64,000 nucleotides of DNA from Ensifer adhaerens (lineage in GTDB: Bacteria > Pseudomonadota > Alphaproteobacteria > Rhizobiales > Rhizobiaceae), in assembly GCF_028993555.1 (NCBI RefSeq), contig NZ_CP118610.1:3591001-3655000 (forward strand), read 5' to 3'. The notes under the pieces are model-generated. The model was given only the letters and a program-made list of their open reading frames with translations. It made no database searches and was not told where the DNA came from. The first letter of the stretch is position 1. Each line of letters begins with the position of its first letter. A program made the position numbers and the translations under genes. Of this stretch, positions 47,967 to 55,097 are shown in pieces.

Positions 47967-48476
47967 ATGAGTGAATCACAGCCGAAGTCCGCCGACGACC
48001 TCTTCCATTTTCTTGACGAACTCGGGATCGAGCACAAAACCAAGCGACACCAACCCGTGTTCACCGTTGCCGAATCGGTGGCGCTTCGCGACGAAATCCC
48101 CGGCGGCCATACAAAGAACCTGTTCGTGAAGGACAAGAAGGACAATTATTTCCTGCTGACCGTCGAGGAGCACGCCACGGTGGACCTGAAGACCATCCAC
48201 CAGGTAATCGGCGCGGCAAGCAAGGTGTCCTTCGGCAAGCCGGAGAAGCTGATGGAATATCTGGGCGTCATCCCGGGTGCAGTAACCGCTTTCGGCGCGA
48301 TCAACGACACCGGTGGTAACGTCAAGGTCATTCTCGACGAGGAACTGATGAAGTTCGACATCGTCAACTGCCATCCGCTCTCCAATGACGCGACCACCTC
48401 GATCGCATCGAGCGATCTGCTGCGCTTCATGGAAGCAACCGGACACGAACCGCTTGTCTTGAAAGTCACGGCCTGA
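47967..48476 (+). CDS. prolyl-tRNA synthetase-associated (YbaK/ProX-type) deacylase domain protein
   Basis: A 169-residue stand-alone YbaK/INS-like domain. Such proteins hydrolyse mischarged aminoacyl-tRNAs, typically Ala-tRNA-Pro, in trans. The conserved lysine lies in HTKNLFVKDKKDNYFL, and GVIPGAVTAFGAIND and SIASSDLLRFMEATGH are family stretches. The ATG at 47967 has AGGG nine bases upstream; an earlier ATG at 47958 is directly adjacent to it and less likely. Confidence 0.9.
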   Translation: MSESQPKSADDLFHFLDELGIEHKTKRHQPVFTVAESVALRDEIPGGHTKNLFVKDKKDNYFLLTVEEHATVDLKTIHQVIGAASKVSFGKPEKLMEYLGVIPGAVTAFGAINDTGGNVKVILDEELMKFDIVNCHPLSNDATTSIASSDLLRFMEATGHEPLVLKVTA

Positions 48477-48534
48477 CATACGATCTTTGGCGCGAATGCA
48501 GTAAGCTGGACGACGAGCCGGCGAGGAGAGAAGA

Positions 48535-49503
48535 ATGACGGGCAGTGACAATCCCTATGCAGGGTCTTTCGGCACTCAGATGACGGCCTCGGCCTCCTTC
48601 GGTCAGCCGGCGGCCGCGTCGGGCGGTGACCTGATCAAGGAAACCACCACTGCCAACTTCACCAAGGACGTGCTCGACGCCTCCAGGCAGCAGCCGGTTC
48701 TCGTCGATTTCTGGGCGCCCTGGTGCGGCCCCTGCAAGCAGCTGACGCCCGTCATCGAAAAGGTGGTCACGGAAGCCGCAGGCCGCGTCAAGCTCGTCAA
48801 GATGAACATCGACGATCATCCCTCGATTGCCGGCCAGCTCGGCATCCAGTCGATCCCCGCCGTCATCGCCTTTGTCGGCGGACGCCCGGTCGATGGCTTC
48901 ATGGGTGCGGTGCCGGAAAGCCAGATCAAGCAATTCATCGAAAAGATCGCCGGCCCCGCCGTCGATGACAGCAAGGCGGAGATCGAGGCCGTGCTCGCCG
49001 ATGCCAAGGCGCTGCTCGACGCCGGCGACGCCCAGAATGCCGCCGGCCTCTACGGCGCCGTTCTGCAGGCCGATCCGGAAAACGTCGTGGCGATCGCCGG
49101 CATGGTCGATTGCATGATCGCACTCGGCCAACTCGCGGAAGCCCGCGAAGCGCTTTCCGGACTGCCCGAAGACCTTGCCAAGGACGCAGGCATTGCGGCG
49201 ATCGGCAAGAAGCTCGAGCAGATCGAGGAAGCCCGCAAGCTTGGTGATCCCAACGAGTTCGAACGGCGCCTGGCAGCAAACCCCGATGATCACGAAGCGC
49301 GCGTGCTGCTCGCCAAGATCCGCAATGTCGAAGGCGACCGGACGGCTGCTGCCGATCACCTGCTGACGGTCATGAAGCGCGATCGGGCTTTCGACGACGA
49401 CGGCGCGCGGCGCGAGCTGCTCTCCTTCTTCGAGGTCTGGGGCCCGAAGGATCCGGCAACGATCGCCGCACGGCGCAAGTTGTCATCGATCCTGTTCTCC
49501 TGA
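48535..49503 (+). CDS. CnoX-like thioredoxin with TPR-like C-terminal region
   Basis: A 322-residue thioredoxin/co-chaperone of the CnoX (YbbN) type. A disordered N-terminal segment is followed by a thioredoxin domain (about residues 40-140) with an intact CGPC (Cys64-Cys67), and then helical repeats (about 155-320: AKALLDAGDAQNAAGLYGAV, REALSGLPEDLAKD). E. coli CnoX lacks the classical active site and is a holdase; the CGPC here suggests redox activity as in other alphaproteobacteria. A terminator follows 22 bases after the stop. Confidence 0.92.
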   Translation: MTGSDNPYAGSFGTQMTASASFGQPAAASGGDLIKETTTANFTKDVLDASRQQPVLVDFWAPWCGPCKQLTPVIEKVVTEAAGRVKLVKMNIDDHPSIAGQLGIQSIPAVIAFVGGRPVDGFMGAVPESQIKQFIEKIAGPAVDDSKAEIEAVLADAKALLDAGDAQNAAGLYGAVLQADPENVVAIAGMVDCMIALGQLAEAREALSGLPEDLAKDAGIAAIGKKLEQIEEARKLGDPNEFERRLAANPDDHEARVLLAKIRNVEGDRTAAADHLLTVMKRDRAFDDDGARRELLSFFEVWGPKDPATIAARRKLSSILFS

Positions 49504-49524
49504 ACCGTCAGGCATTTTTCGAGG

Positions 49525-49549
49525 AAGGGCGCTGTTTGCGCCCTTTTTT
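49525..49549 (+). terminator. rho-independent terminator after the thioredoxin gene
   Basis: GGGCGC-TGTTT-GCGCCC followed by TTTTTT, with AA before the stem. Confidence 0.9.
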
Positions 49550-49697
49550 GTCAGTGCGCCTGATCACGATCCACATTCACCCATGAAGATCGGTGCCCTC
49601 GTCCCTTGAGATTTTCAGGGAGCGCACCATCTCTTCATCTGGTTGCCCACGCTTCCTGGGCGGGGCAAGAGCGGATACCTGCAGGGTCTATCGGAAA

Positions 49698-50378
49698 ATG
49701 CACGTTGGAAATGCACGCTACCTCGGTCCGAAGGACTTGCCGGAGATCATTCCGGTGTTTCCGCTGACCGGTGCCCTGCTGCTTCCAGGCGCCCAGCTTC
49801 CGCTCAACATCTTCGAGCCGCGCTACCTTGCAATGCTCGATGACGCGCTCTCCGGCAACCGCCTGATCGGCATCGTGCAACCCTCCTTCTGCGAAGGCCG
49901 CAACGAGATCGCCACCGGTCCGATGCAGGCGCTCTGCGCGGTCGGCTGCATCGGCCGCATCACCTCGTTCGCCGAGACCGGCGACGGCCGCTACATCACC
50001 TCGCTCACCGGGGTTTGCCGCTACCGTCTGTTTTCCGAGGTCGGCGGCACGCGCGGATACCGCCGTTTCCGCATCGGCCCGTTTGCTGCCGATCTCGAAA
50101 ACCGCGACGATGAAACCCTCGTCGACCGGGCAGCGCTGCTTGCCGCCTTCAAGGCCTATCTCGAAGCCAACAAGCTCAAGGCCGATTGGGAAAGCGTCGA
50201 ACGGGCAAGCAACCGCACACTCGTCAATTCCATGGCGATGATGTCGCCCTACGGTCCCGCGGAAAAACAGGCGCTGCTCGAAGCGCCCGACCTCAAGACC
50301 CGCGCGGAAACCCTGATCGCCATCACCGAGATCGTGCTCGCGCGCGACTTCGGCGATATGGACAGCATCCTGCAATGA
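49698..50378 (+). CDS. Lon-substrate-binding-domain (LAN/LON) protein
   Basis: A 226-residue protein that is a single N-terminal Lon (PUA-like) domain without ATPase or protease: [27 protein letters not shown] at the start, then [17 protein letters not shown] and a helical C-terminal part. Its role is unknown; it may bind substrates or RNA. The start at 49698 ([17 protein letters not shown]) is chosen because the residues encoded upstream show no domain resemblance, though no strong ribosome-binding site is seen. Trm112 follows by ten bases. Confidence 0.88.
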   Translation: MHVGNARYLGPKDLPEIIPVFPLTGALLLPGAQLPLNIFEPRYLAMLDDALSGNRLIGIVQPSFCEGRNEIATGPMQALCAVGCIGRITSFAETGDGRYITSLTGVCRYRLFSEVGGTRGYRRFRIGPFAADLENRDDETLVDRAALLAAFKAYLEANKLKADWESVERASNRTLVNSMAMMSPYGPAEKQALLEAPDLKTRAETLIAITEIVLARDFGDMDSILQ

Positions 50379-50388
50379 GCGACATTTA

Positions 50389-50577
50389 ATGGATATCAAC
50401 GCCAGCAAGGTCGACCCGAAACTGCTCGAGCTGCTCGTCTGTCCGCTGACCAAGGGGCGCCTCAGCTACCACGCCGAAGCCAACGAACTCGTCTCGGAAA
50501 AGGCACGCCTCGCCTATCCCATCCGAGACGGCGTGCCGATCATGCTGGTTTCGGAAGCCCGCAAGATCGAGGACTGA
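50389..50577 (+). CDS. Trm112 family protein
   Basis: A 62-residue Trm112/YcaR-type protein ([28 protein letters not shown]...). It has a single cysteine in the CPLTKG position and lacks the four-cysteine zinc site of eukaryotic Trm112. Proteins of this kind are partners of methyltransferases or small stress proteins; the role here is unknown. It follows the Lon-domain gene in the same direction. Confidence 0.88.
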   Translation: MDINASKVDPKLLELLVCPLTKGRLSYHAEANELVSEKARLAYPIRDGVPIMLVSEARKIED

Positions 50578-50615
50578 GGCTGACCGCGACTAAGTCGTGC
50601 AGAACCCTGCAAATT

Positions 50616-50670
50616 CCCCTCATCCGACCTGCCGGCCACATTCTCCCCGCAGGCAGGGAGAAGGAAACAC
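50616..50670 (+). repeat. rhizobial palindromic repeat (CCCCTCATCC family), copy 2
   Basis: CCCCTCATCCGACCTGCCGG, CCACATTCTCCCCG, CAGGGAGAAGG: same layout and orientation as 38996-39050 with few mismatches. It lies between the Trm112 and UbiH-type genes, which converge. Confidence 0.8.
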
Positions 50671-50722
50671 GTCGCGCCGCGTGCACCTAAGCAGCGACCG
50701 TTCTTGCCCGTTGATCCTCACG

Positions 50723-51937
50723 TCAAATCGCCTGACCCGAGAGCAGTCGCGGATCGGTCTCACCGGCGATGCCGGCCGCCTGGCGAATGAAGAAACTCTT
50801 CAGAGACGGAAGGCGATCGACGAGACCGAGGCCGAAGTCGCGAGCGATCCTGACCGGGGTAATGTCGTTGGAAAACAGCCGGTTGAGCACGTCCGTCGTC
50901 ACCCCCATGCGGAACGTGTCAAAACGCCGCCAGCTCTGGTAGCGCTCGAGCACCGCCAGCGAGCCAATATCGAGCCCAAGGCGATCCGCCTCAACGATCG
51001 TTTCCGCCAGCGCCGCCACATCCTTGAAGCCGAGATTGAGCCCCTGCCCCGAGATCGGGTGAATGCCGTGGGCGGCATCACCGGCAAGCGCGAAACGCGG
51101 CTTGACGAAATCGCGCGCGAGCGTCAGGCCGAGCGGAAAGGCCCGCCGTCCGCCGACGACCTTCAGGTGTCCAAGCTTGTGGCCGAAGCGGCGTTCCAGC
51201 TCTTCCTCGAAAAGGAAATCGTCGCCCTTGACCAGGCGCTCGGCATCTTCGGTGCGCTCGGTCCAGACCAGCGACGAGCGATTGTTCTTGAGCGGCAGGG
51301 TGGCAAACGGGCCGGCCGGCAGGAAATGCTCCTCGGCCGTGCCCTCGTGCGGCCGCTCGTGCTCGACCGTCGTGACGATGCCGGACTGGCCGTAGTCGAA
51401 TTCGACGGTCTTGATGCCGGCAGCATCGCGCAGCTTGGAGCGCACCCCGTCACAGGCGACGAGCAGCCGTGCCTCCAGCTCTTCGCCGCCGGCAAGCGTG
51501 ACTGCGACCGCATGATCGCCGCTCTTGAAGGTTTCGACCATCGCCGACTGGCGATTGACGACACCGAGTTCCTCGCAGGCCCCGCGCAGCGCGCCAACCA
51601 TCGCCGTGTTCGGCACCATATGGGCGAAGGGCCGGCCATCGCCGCCGTCACCATCGAAGGTCAGAAACACCGGGCGCACCGGATCGGCCGCTTTCGAATC
51701 GGTGATCACCATGCGGCGGATCGGCTCGGCCTCCGGCACGATCTGATCCCAGACGCCGAGCACGTCGAGCATGCGCTCGGCCGCTGACGCGACCGCCGAG
51801 GCGCGCTGGTCCTTCTTCCAGGCGCCGTCCGGCGCACCGTCGATGACCATCACATCCAGATGCGGCGCCGCCTTCTTCAGCGATACCGCGAGCGAAAGGC
51901 CGACATAGCCGCCACCGGCAATCAAGACATCGAGCAT
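50723..51937 (-). CDS. UbiH/UbiF/VisC/COQ6-type FAD monooxygenase
   Basis: A 404-residue flavin hydroxylase, probably for a ring position in ubiquinone synthesis. The FAD fold starts with LIAGGGYVGLSLA (GxGxxG), followed by the DG motif LLVACDGVRSKLR and the second FAD motif RFALAGDAAHGIHPISGQGLNLGFKD typical of UbiH enzymes. Which carbon it hydroxylates cannot be told. ATG 51937 has GGAG eight bases upstream. It is divergent from tesB. Confidence 0.92.
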   Translation of the reverse strand: MLDVLIAGGGYVGLSLAVSLKKAAPHLDVMVIDGAPDGAWKKDQRASAVASAAERMLDVLGVWDQIVPEAEPIRRMVITDSKAADPVRPVFLTFDGDGGDGRPFAHMVPNTAMVGALRGACEELGVVNRQSAMVETFKSGDHAVAVTLAGGEELEARLLVACDGVRSKLRDAAGIKTVEFDYGQSGIVTTVEHERPHEGTAEEHFLPAGPFATLPLKNNRSSLVWTERTEDAERLVKGDDFLFEEELERRFGHKLGHLKVVGGRRAFPLGLTLARDFVKPRFALAGDAAHGIHPISGQGLNLGFKDVAALAETIVEADRLGLDIGSLAVLERYQSWRRFDTFRMGVTTDVLNRLFSNDITPVRIARDFGLGLVDRLPSLKSFFIRQAAGIAGETDPRLLSGQAI

Positions 51938-52021
51938 CGGCTTTCTCCGTCGCACTTGAGCATCGTTTTATGTCTATATAGATCAATGCCATCGACGTTC
52001 CTACCATCGGAGACTGCCGAA

Positions 52022-52906
52022 ATGTCGCGCCCCACCGAGACCACCACGCCCATGGATGCGCTGCTCGCCATTCTCGACCTTGAGAAGCTCGAGGAGAACC
52101 TGTTCAGGGGCCTGAGCCCGCAGGTCGGCTGGCAGCGGGTCTTCGGCGGCCAAGTGATCGGCCAGGCGCTGGTGGCAGCCCAGCGGACCGTCGACGCCGA
52201 CCGCTTCGTTCATTCGCTGCACGCCTATTTCATGCGGCCGGGCGATCCGTCCGTACCGATCATCTACGAGGTCGACCGCATTCGTGACGGTTCGAGCTTC
52301 GCCACCCGTCGTGTCGTCGCCATCCAGCACGGCAAGGCGATCTTCTCGATGTCGGCCTCGTTCCAGTATGACGAGGACGGCTTCGACCACCAGATCGAGA
52401 TGCCTGATCTCGCCATGCCGGAGACCTTGCCGGGCGAACAGGAACTGAAGGAGAAATTCCTCGTGCATGCGCCGGAAGCCATCCGTCGCTACTGGGAGCG
52501 GCCGCGGCCGATCGAAATCCGCCCGGCCTCGCTGCACCACTATTTCACCCGTAACGACGGCAAACCGATCCAGGATGTCTGGGTCAAGGCGGTCGGCACT
52601 GTCCCGGACGAGCGTCATATCCAGGCAGCCATCCTTGCCTATCTCTCCGACATGACCCTGCTCGACACCTCGCTCTATGCGCACGGCACCTCGGTCTTCG
52701 ATCGCAACCTGCAAGTCGCGAGCCTCGATCATGCGATGTGGTTCCACCGCCCCTGCAAAATGGACGACTGGCTGCTCTATACCCAGGACAGCCCGAGTGC
52801 GCATGGTGCCCGCGGGATGACCAGAGGCAGCCTTTTTACGCGTTCCGGCGTGCTGATCGCCTCCGTCGCCCAAGAAGGGCTGATCCGGAAAAAGGCATCT
52901 GAATAG
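52022..52906 (+). CDS. tesB: acyl-CoA thioesterase II
   Basis: A 294-residue double hot-dog thioesterase that hydrolyses medium- and long-chain acyl-CoA. FRGLSPQVGWQRVFGGQVIGQALVAA and HSLHAYFMRPGDPSVPIIYEVDRIRDG are typical of the first domain, and the second contains LDHAMWFHRPCKMDDWLLY with the catalytic Asp region and GARGMTRGSLFTRSGVLIASVAQEGLIR. ATG 52022 has GGAG nine bases upstream. A terminator lies 64 bases after the stop. Confidence 0.95.
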   Translation: MSRPTETTTPMDALLAILDLEKLEENLFRGLSPQVGWQRVFGGQVIGQALVAAQRTVDADRFVHSLHAYFMRPGDPSVPIIYEVDRIRDGSSFATRRVVAIQHGKAIFSMSASFQYDEDGFDHQIEMPDLAMPETLPGEQELKEKFLVHAPEAIRRYWERPRPIEIRPASLHHYFTRNDGKPIQDVWVKAVGTVPDERHIQAAILAYLSDMTLLDTSLYAHGTSVFDRNLQVASLDHAMWFHRPCKMDDWLLYTQDSPSAHGARGMTRGSLFTRSGVLIASVAQEGLIRKKASE

Positions 52907-52969
52907 AAAGTGAGCAGAATATCCATTCTGCCTATTTTTTAATCTTCTAATTTGACGATTTTTTAGTGC

Positions 52970-53003
52970 GCCGCAGCATCCGTGCTGCGGCTTTCATTTT
53001 TTT
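52970..53003 (+). terminator. rho-independent terminator after tesB
   Basis: A 9-bp stem GCCGCAGCA-TCCG-TGCTGCGGC followed by TTTCATTTTTTT. Confidence 0.92.
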
Positions 53004-53039
53004 CGTTTTTTTTCAGTGATTTAGAACTGTCCTTTGAAT

Positions 53040-53056
53040 CTGGCACGCCCCTTGAA
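53040..53056 (+). promoter_or_regulatory. sigma-54 promoter of glnK-amtB
   Basis: CTGGCACGCCCCTTGAA matches the RpoN -24/-12 element (YTGGCACGrNNNTTGCW) at nearly every position, with the essential GG and the TTG at right spacing. It lies 87 bases before glnK, where NtrC-activated transcription is expected under nitrogen limitation. Confidence 0.92.
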
Positions 53057-53142
53057 TGTCAGTGTCCGGTTGCACGGCGCTCTGGCGCTCCGCAGCAAGG
53101 AGAGACGGCCTCCGGCCGGAGGCGAACAAGGATGGAAACCAG

Positions 53143-53481
53143 ATGAAAATTGTGATGGCCATTATCAAGCCGTTCAAGCTCGATGAGGTTCGCGAAGCCC
53201 TCACTGCTGTCGGCATCCAGGGCCTGACCGTGACCGAAGTCAAAGGCTACGGCCGCCAGAAGGGACATACCGAAATCTACCGCGGCACCGAATATGCCGT
53301 GAGCTTCCTGCCGAAACTGAAGGTCGAAATTGCCGTTCCCTCGGAGCTCGTCGACATGGCGGTGGAAGCGATCGCCGCAGCCGCCAAGACCGGCCAGATC
53401 GGCGACGGCAAGATCTTCGTCTACGCCATTGACCATGCCGTGCGCATCCGCACCGGCGAAACCGATTCAGAAGCGTTGTAA
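53143..53481 (+). CDS. glnK: nitrogen regulatory protein PII (GlnK)
   Basis: A 112-residue PII protein. Tyr51 in the T-loop (EIYRGTEYAV) is the uridylylation site, and GDGKIFVYAIDHAVRIRTGE is the family C-terminal signature. In its unmodified form GlnK blocks AmtB; it also senses 2-oxoglutarate and ATP/ADP. Start ATG 53143 gives MKIVMAIIKPFKLDEV. It lies 27 bases before amtB and behind a sigma-54 promoter, the classical nitrogen-regulated pair. Confidence 0.97.
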   Translation: MKIVMAIIKPFKLDEVREALTAVGIQGLTVTEVKGYGRQKGHTEIYRGTEYAVSFLPKLKVEIAVPSELVDMAVEAIAAAAKTGQIGDGKIFVYAIDHAVRIRTGETDSEAL

Positions 53482-53508
53482 ATCACGCCGTTCAGGGAGC
53501 ACTACTCG

Positions 53509-54864
53509 ATGTCATCCAGCAAACTTACCACCTCTCTTGGACGCCTCGGCGCACTCGGCGCCGCCTTGTTTGCGCCGGCCGTCGCCTTCGCACAGGAAGC
53601 AGCGCCGGCCGCAGCCGCCGCAGCACCGGTCCCGGACAAGGCGGATACCGCCTTCATGTTCATCTCCACGCTTCTCGTCTTCTTCATGCTCATCCCGGGC
53701 CTGGCGCTCTTCTACGGCGGCCTGGTGCGCGCCAAGAACATGCTGTCGGTCCTGATGCAGTGCACCGTGATCGGCGCGGCGATGATGATCGTCTGGGTCG
53801 TCTACGGTTACTCCTTCGCCTTCGGCGGCTCGACGAGCCCCTATTTCGGCGGCTTCGCCAAGATGTTCCTCGCTGGCGTTACCGGTGAGAGCACGTCGGC
53901 CACCTTCTCGGAAGGTGTCGTCATTCCGGAATACATCTTCATGCTGTTCCAGATGACCTTTGCGGCGCTGACGCCGGCACTGATCGTCGGCGCCTTCGCC
54001 GAACGCATCAAGTTCTCGGCCGCAGTCCTCTTCGCAATCCTTTGGGCCACCTTCGTCTACTTCCCGATCGCCCATATGGTCTGGGACGGCAACGGCCTGC
54101 TCTTCGGCATGGGCGCCCTCGACTTCGCCGGCGGTACCGTCGTTCACATCAATGCCGGCGTCGCGGGCCTGATCGGCGCGATCATGGTTGGCAAGCGTAC
54201 CGGCTACGGCCGTGACATGATGGCTCCGCACTCCATGACGCTGACGCTGGTCGGTGCTGCCATGCTCTGGTTCGGCTGGTTCGGCTTCAACGCCGGCTCG
54301 AACCTCGAAGCCTCCGGTGGCGCAGTCCTCGCAACCGTCAACACTTTCCTCGCAACCGCTGCCGCCATTCTCTCCTGGTCGGTCGTCGAAACCATCACGC
54401 GCGGCAAGGCCTCGATGCTGGGCGCGGCCTCGGGCATGATCGCCGGCCTCGTCGCCATCACGCCTGCCGCCGGCATTGCCGGCCCGATGGGCGCGATCGT
54501 CATGGGCGTGCTCGTCTCGCCGCTCTGCTACTTCTTCGTCTCGGTCGTGAAGAACAAGTTCCACTATGACGACACGGCAGACGTCTTCGGCGTCCACGGC
54601 GTCGGCGGTTTCTTCGGCGCACTTGCCACCGGCATCTTCGCCTCCTCGTCACTCGGCGGCATCGGCTATGCCGACGGCATCACCATGGGCAGCCAGTTCG
54701 TGACGCAGCTCACCGCCGTTGCCATCACCATCGTCTGGTGCGGCGTCGTCTCGGTGATCCTCTACAAGGTGGTGGATTCGATCGTCGGCCTGCGCGTCTC
54801 CGTCGAAGCCGAACGCGAAGGCCTCGACCTCTCGTCGCACGGCGAAGCCGCCTACCACAGCTAA
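53509..54864 (+). CDS. amtB: ammonium transporter AmtB
   Basis: A 451-residue Amt channel with a cleavable signal peptide (cleavage near VAFAQEA), about eleven membrane helices and the twin histidines of the pore in TVVHINAGVAG and DVFGVHGVGGFFG. ALFYGGLVRAKNML is the family signature. It imports ammonium under nitrogen limitation and is gated by GlnK, encoded just upstream. A strong terminator follows. Confidence 0.97.
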   Translation: MSSSKLTTSLGRLGALGAALFAPAVAFAQEAAPAAAAAAPVPDKADTAFMFISTLLVFFMLIPGLALFYGGLVRAKNMLSVLMQCTVIGAAMMIVWVVYGYSFAFGGSTSPYFGGFAKMFLAGVTGESTSATFSEGVVIPEYIFMLFQMTFAALTPALIVGAFAERIKFSAAVLFAILWATFVYFPIAHMVWDGNGLLFGMGALDFAGGTVVHINAGVAGLIGAIMVGKRTGYGRDMMAPHSMTLTLVGAAMLWFGWFGFNAGSNLEASGGAVLATVNTFLATAAAILSWSVVETITRGKASMLGAASGMIAGLVAITPAAGIAGPMGAIVMGVLVSPLCYFFVSVVKNKFHYDDTADVFGVHGVGGFFGALATGIFASSSLGGIGYADGITMGSQFVTQLTAVAITIVWCGVVSVILYKVVDSIVGLRVSVEAEREGLDLSSHGEAAYHS

Positions 54865-54933
54865 GCGGATTGCGGCGCCGGACCTGGCGCCGCGCACAGT
54901 CCCGTCGCGATCCGTCTGATGCGGATCGCCTTT

Positions 54934-54963
54934 GGCCCGGATCGAAAGGTTCGGGCCTTTTTC
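54934..54963 (+). terminator. rho-independent terminator after amtB
   Basis: GGCCCGGATC-GAAA-GGTTCGGGCC, a ten-base stem with some G-T pairs, then TTTTTCG. Confidence 0.9.
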
Positions 54964-55013
54964 GTGCCGATCTTCACGTCAACGACCGCTATTTTAGCGG
55001 CAACTACGCATGG

Positions 55014-55028
55014 TTAATGTCGCATTAA
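55014..55028. promoter_or_regulatory. candidate CtrA-binding site upstream of ftsK
   Basis: GGTTAA-TGTCGCA-TTAACC: TTAA at 55014-55017, seven bases, TTAA at 55025-55028, followed by CC. This is an exact TTAA-N7-TTAA with symmetrical GG/CC flanks. It lies 70 bases before ftsK, consistent with cell-cycle control of chromosome segregation. Confidence 0.65.
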
Positions 55029-55097
55029 CCGTACTCCGCTTAGGTTGATTCCATGGCACGCAATGTGCCTTAGAGATCGAGACGGGCAGCAGGCAAT

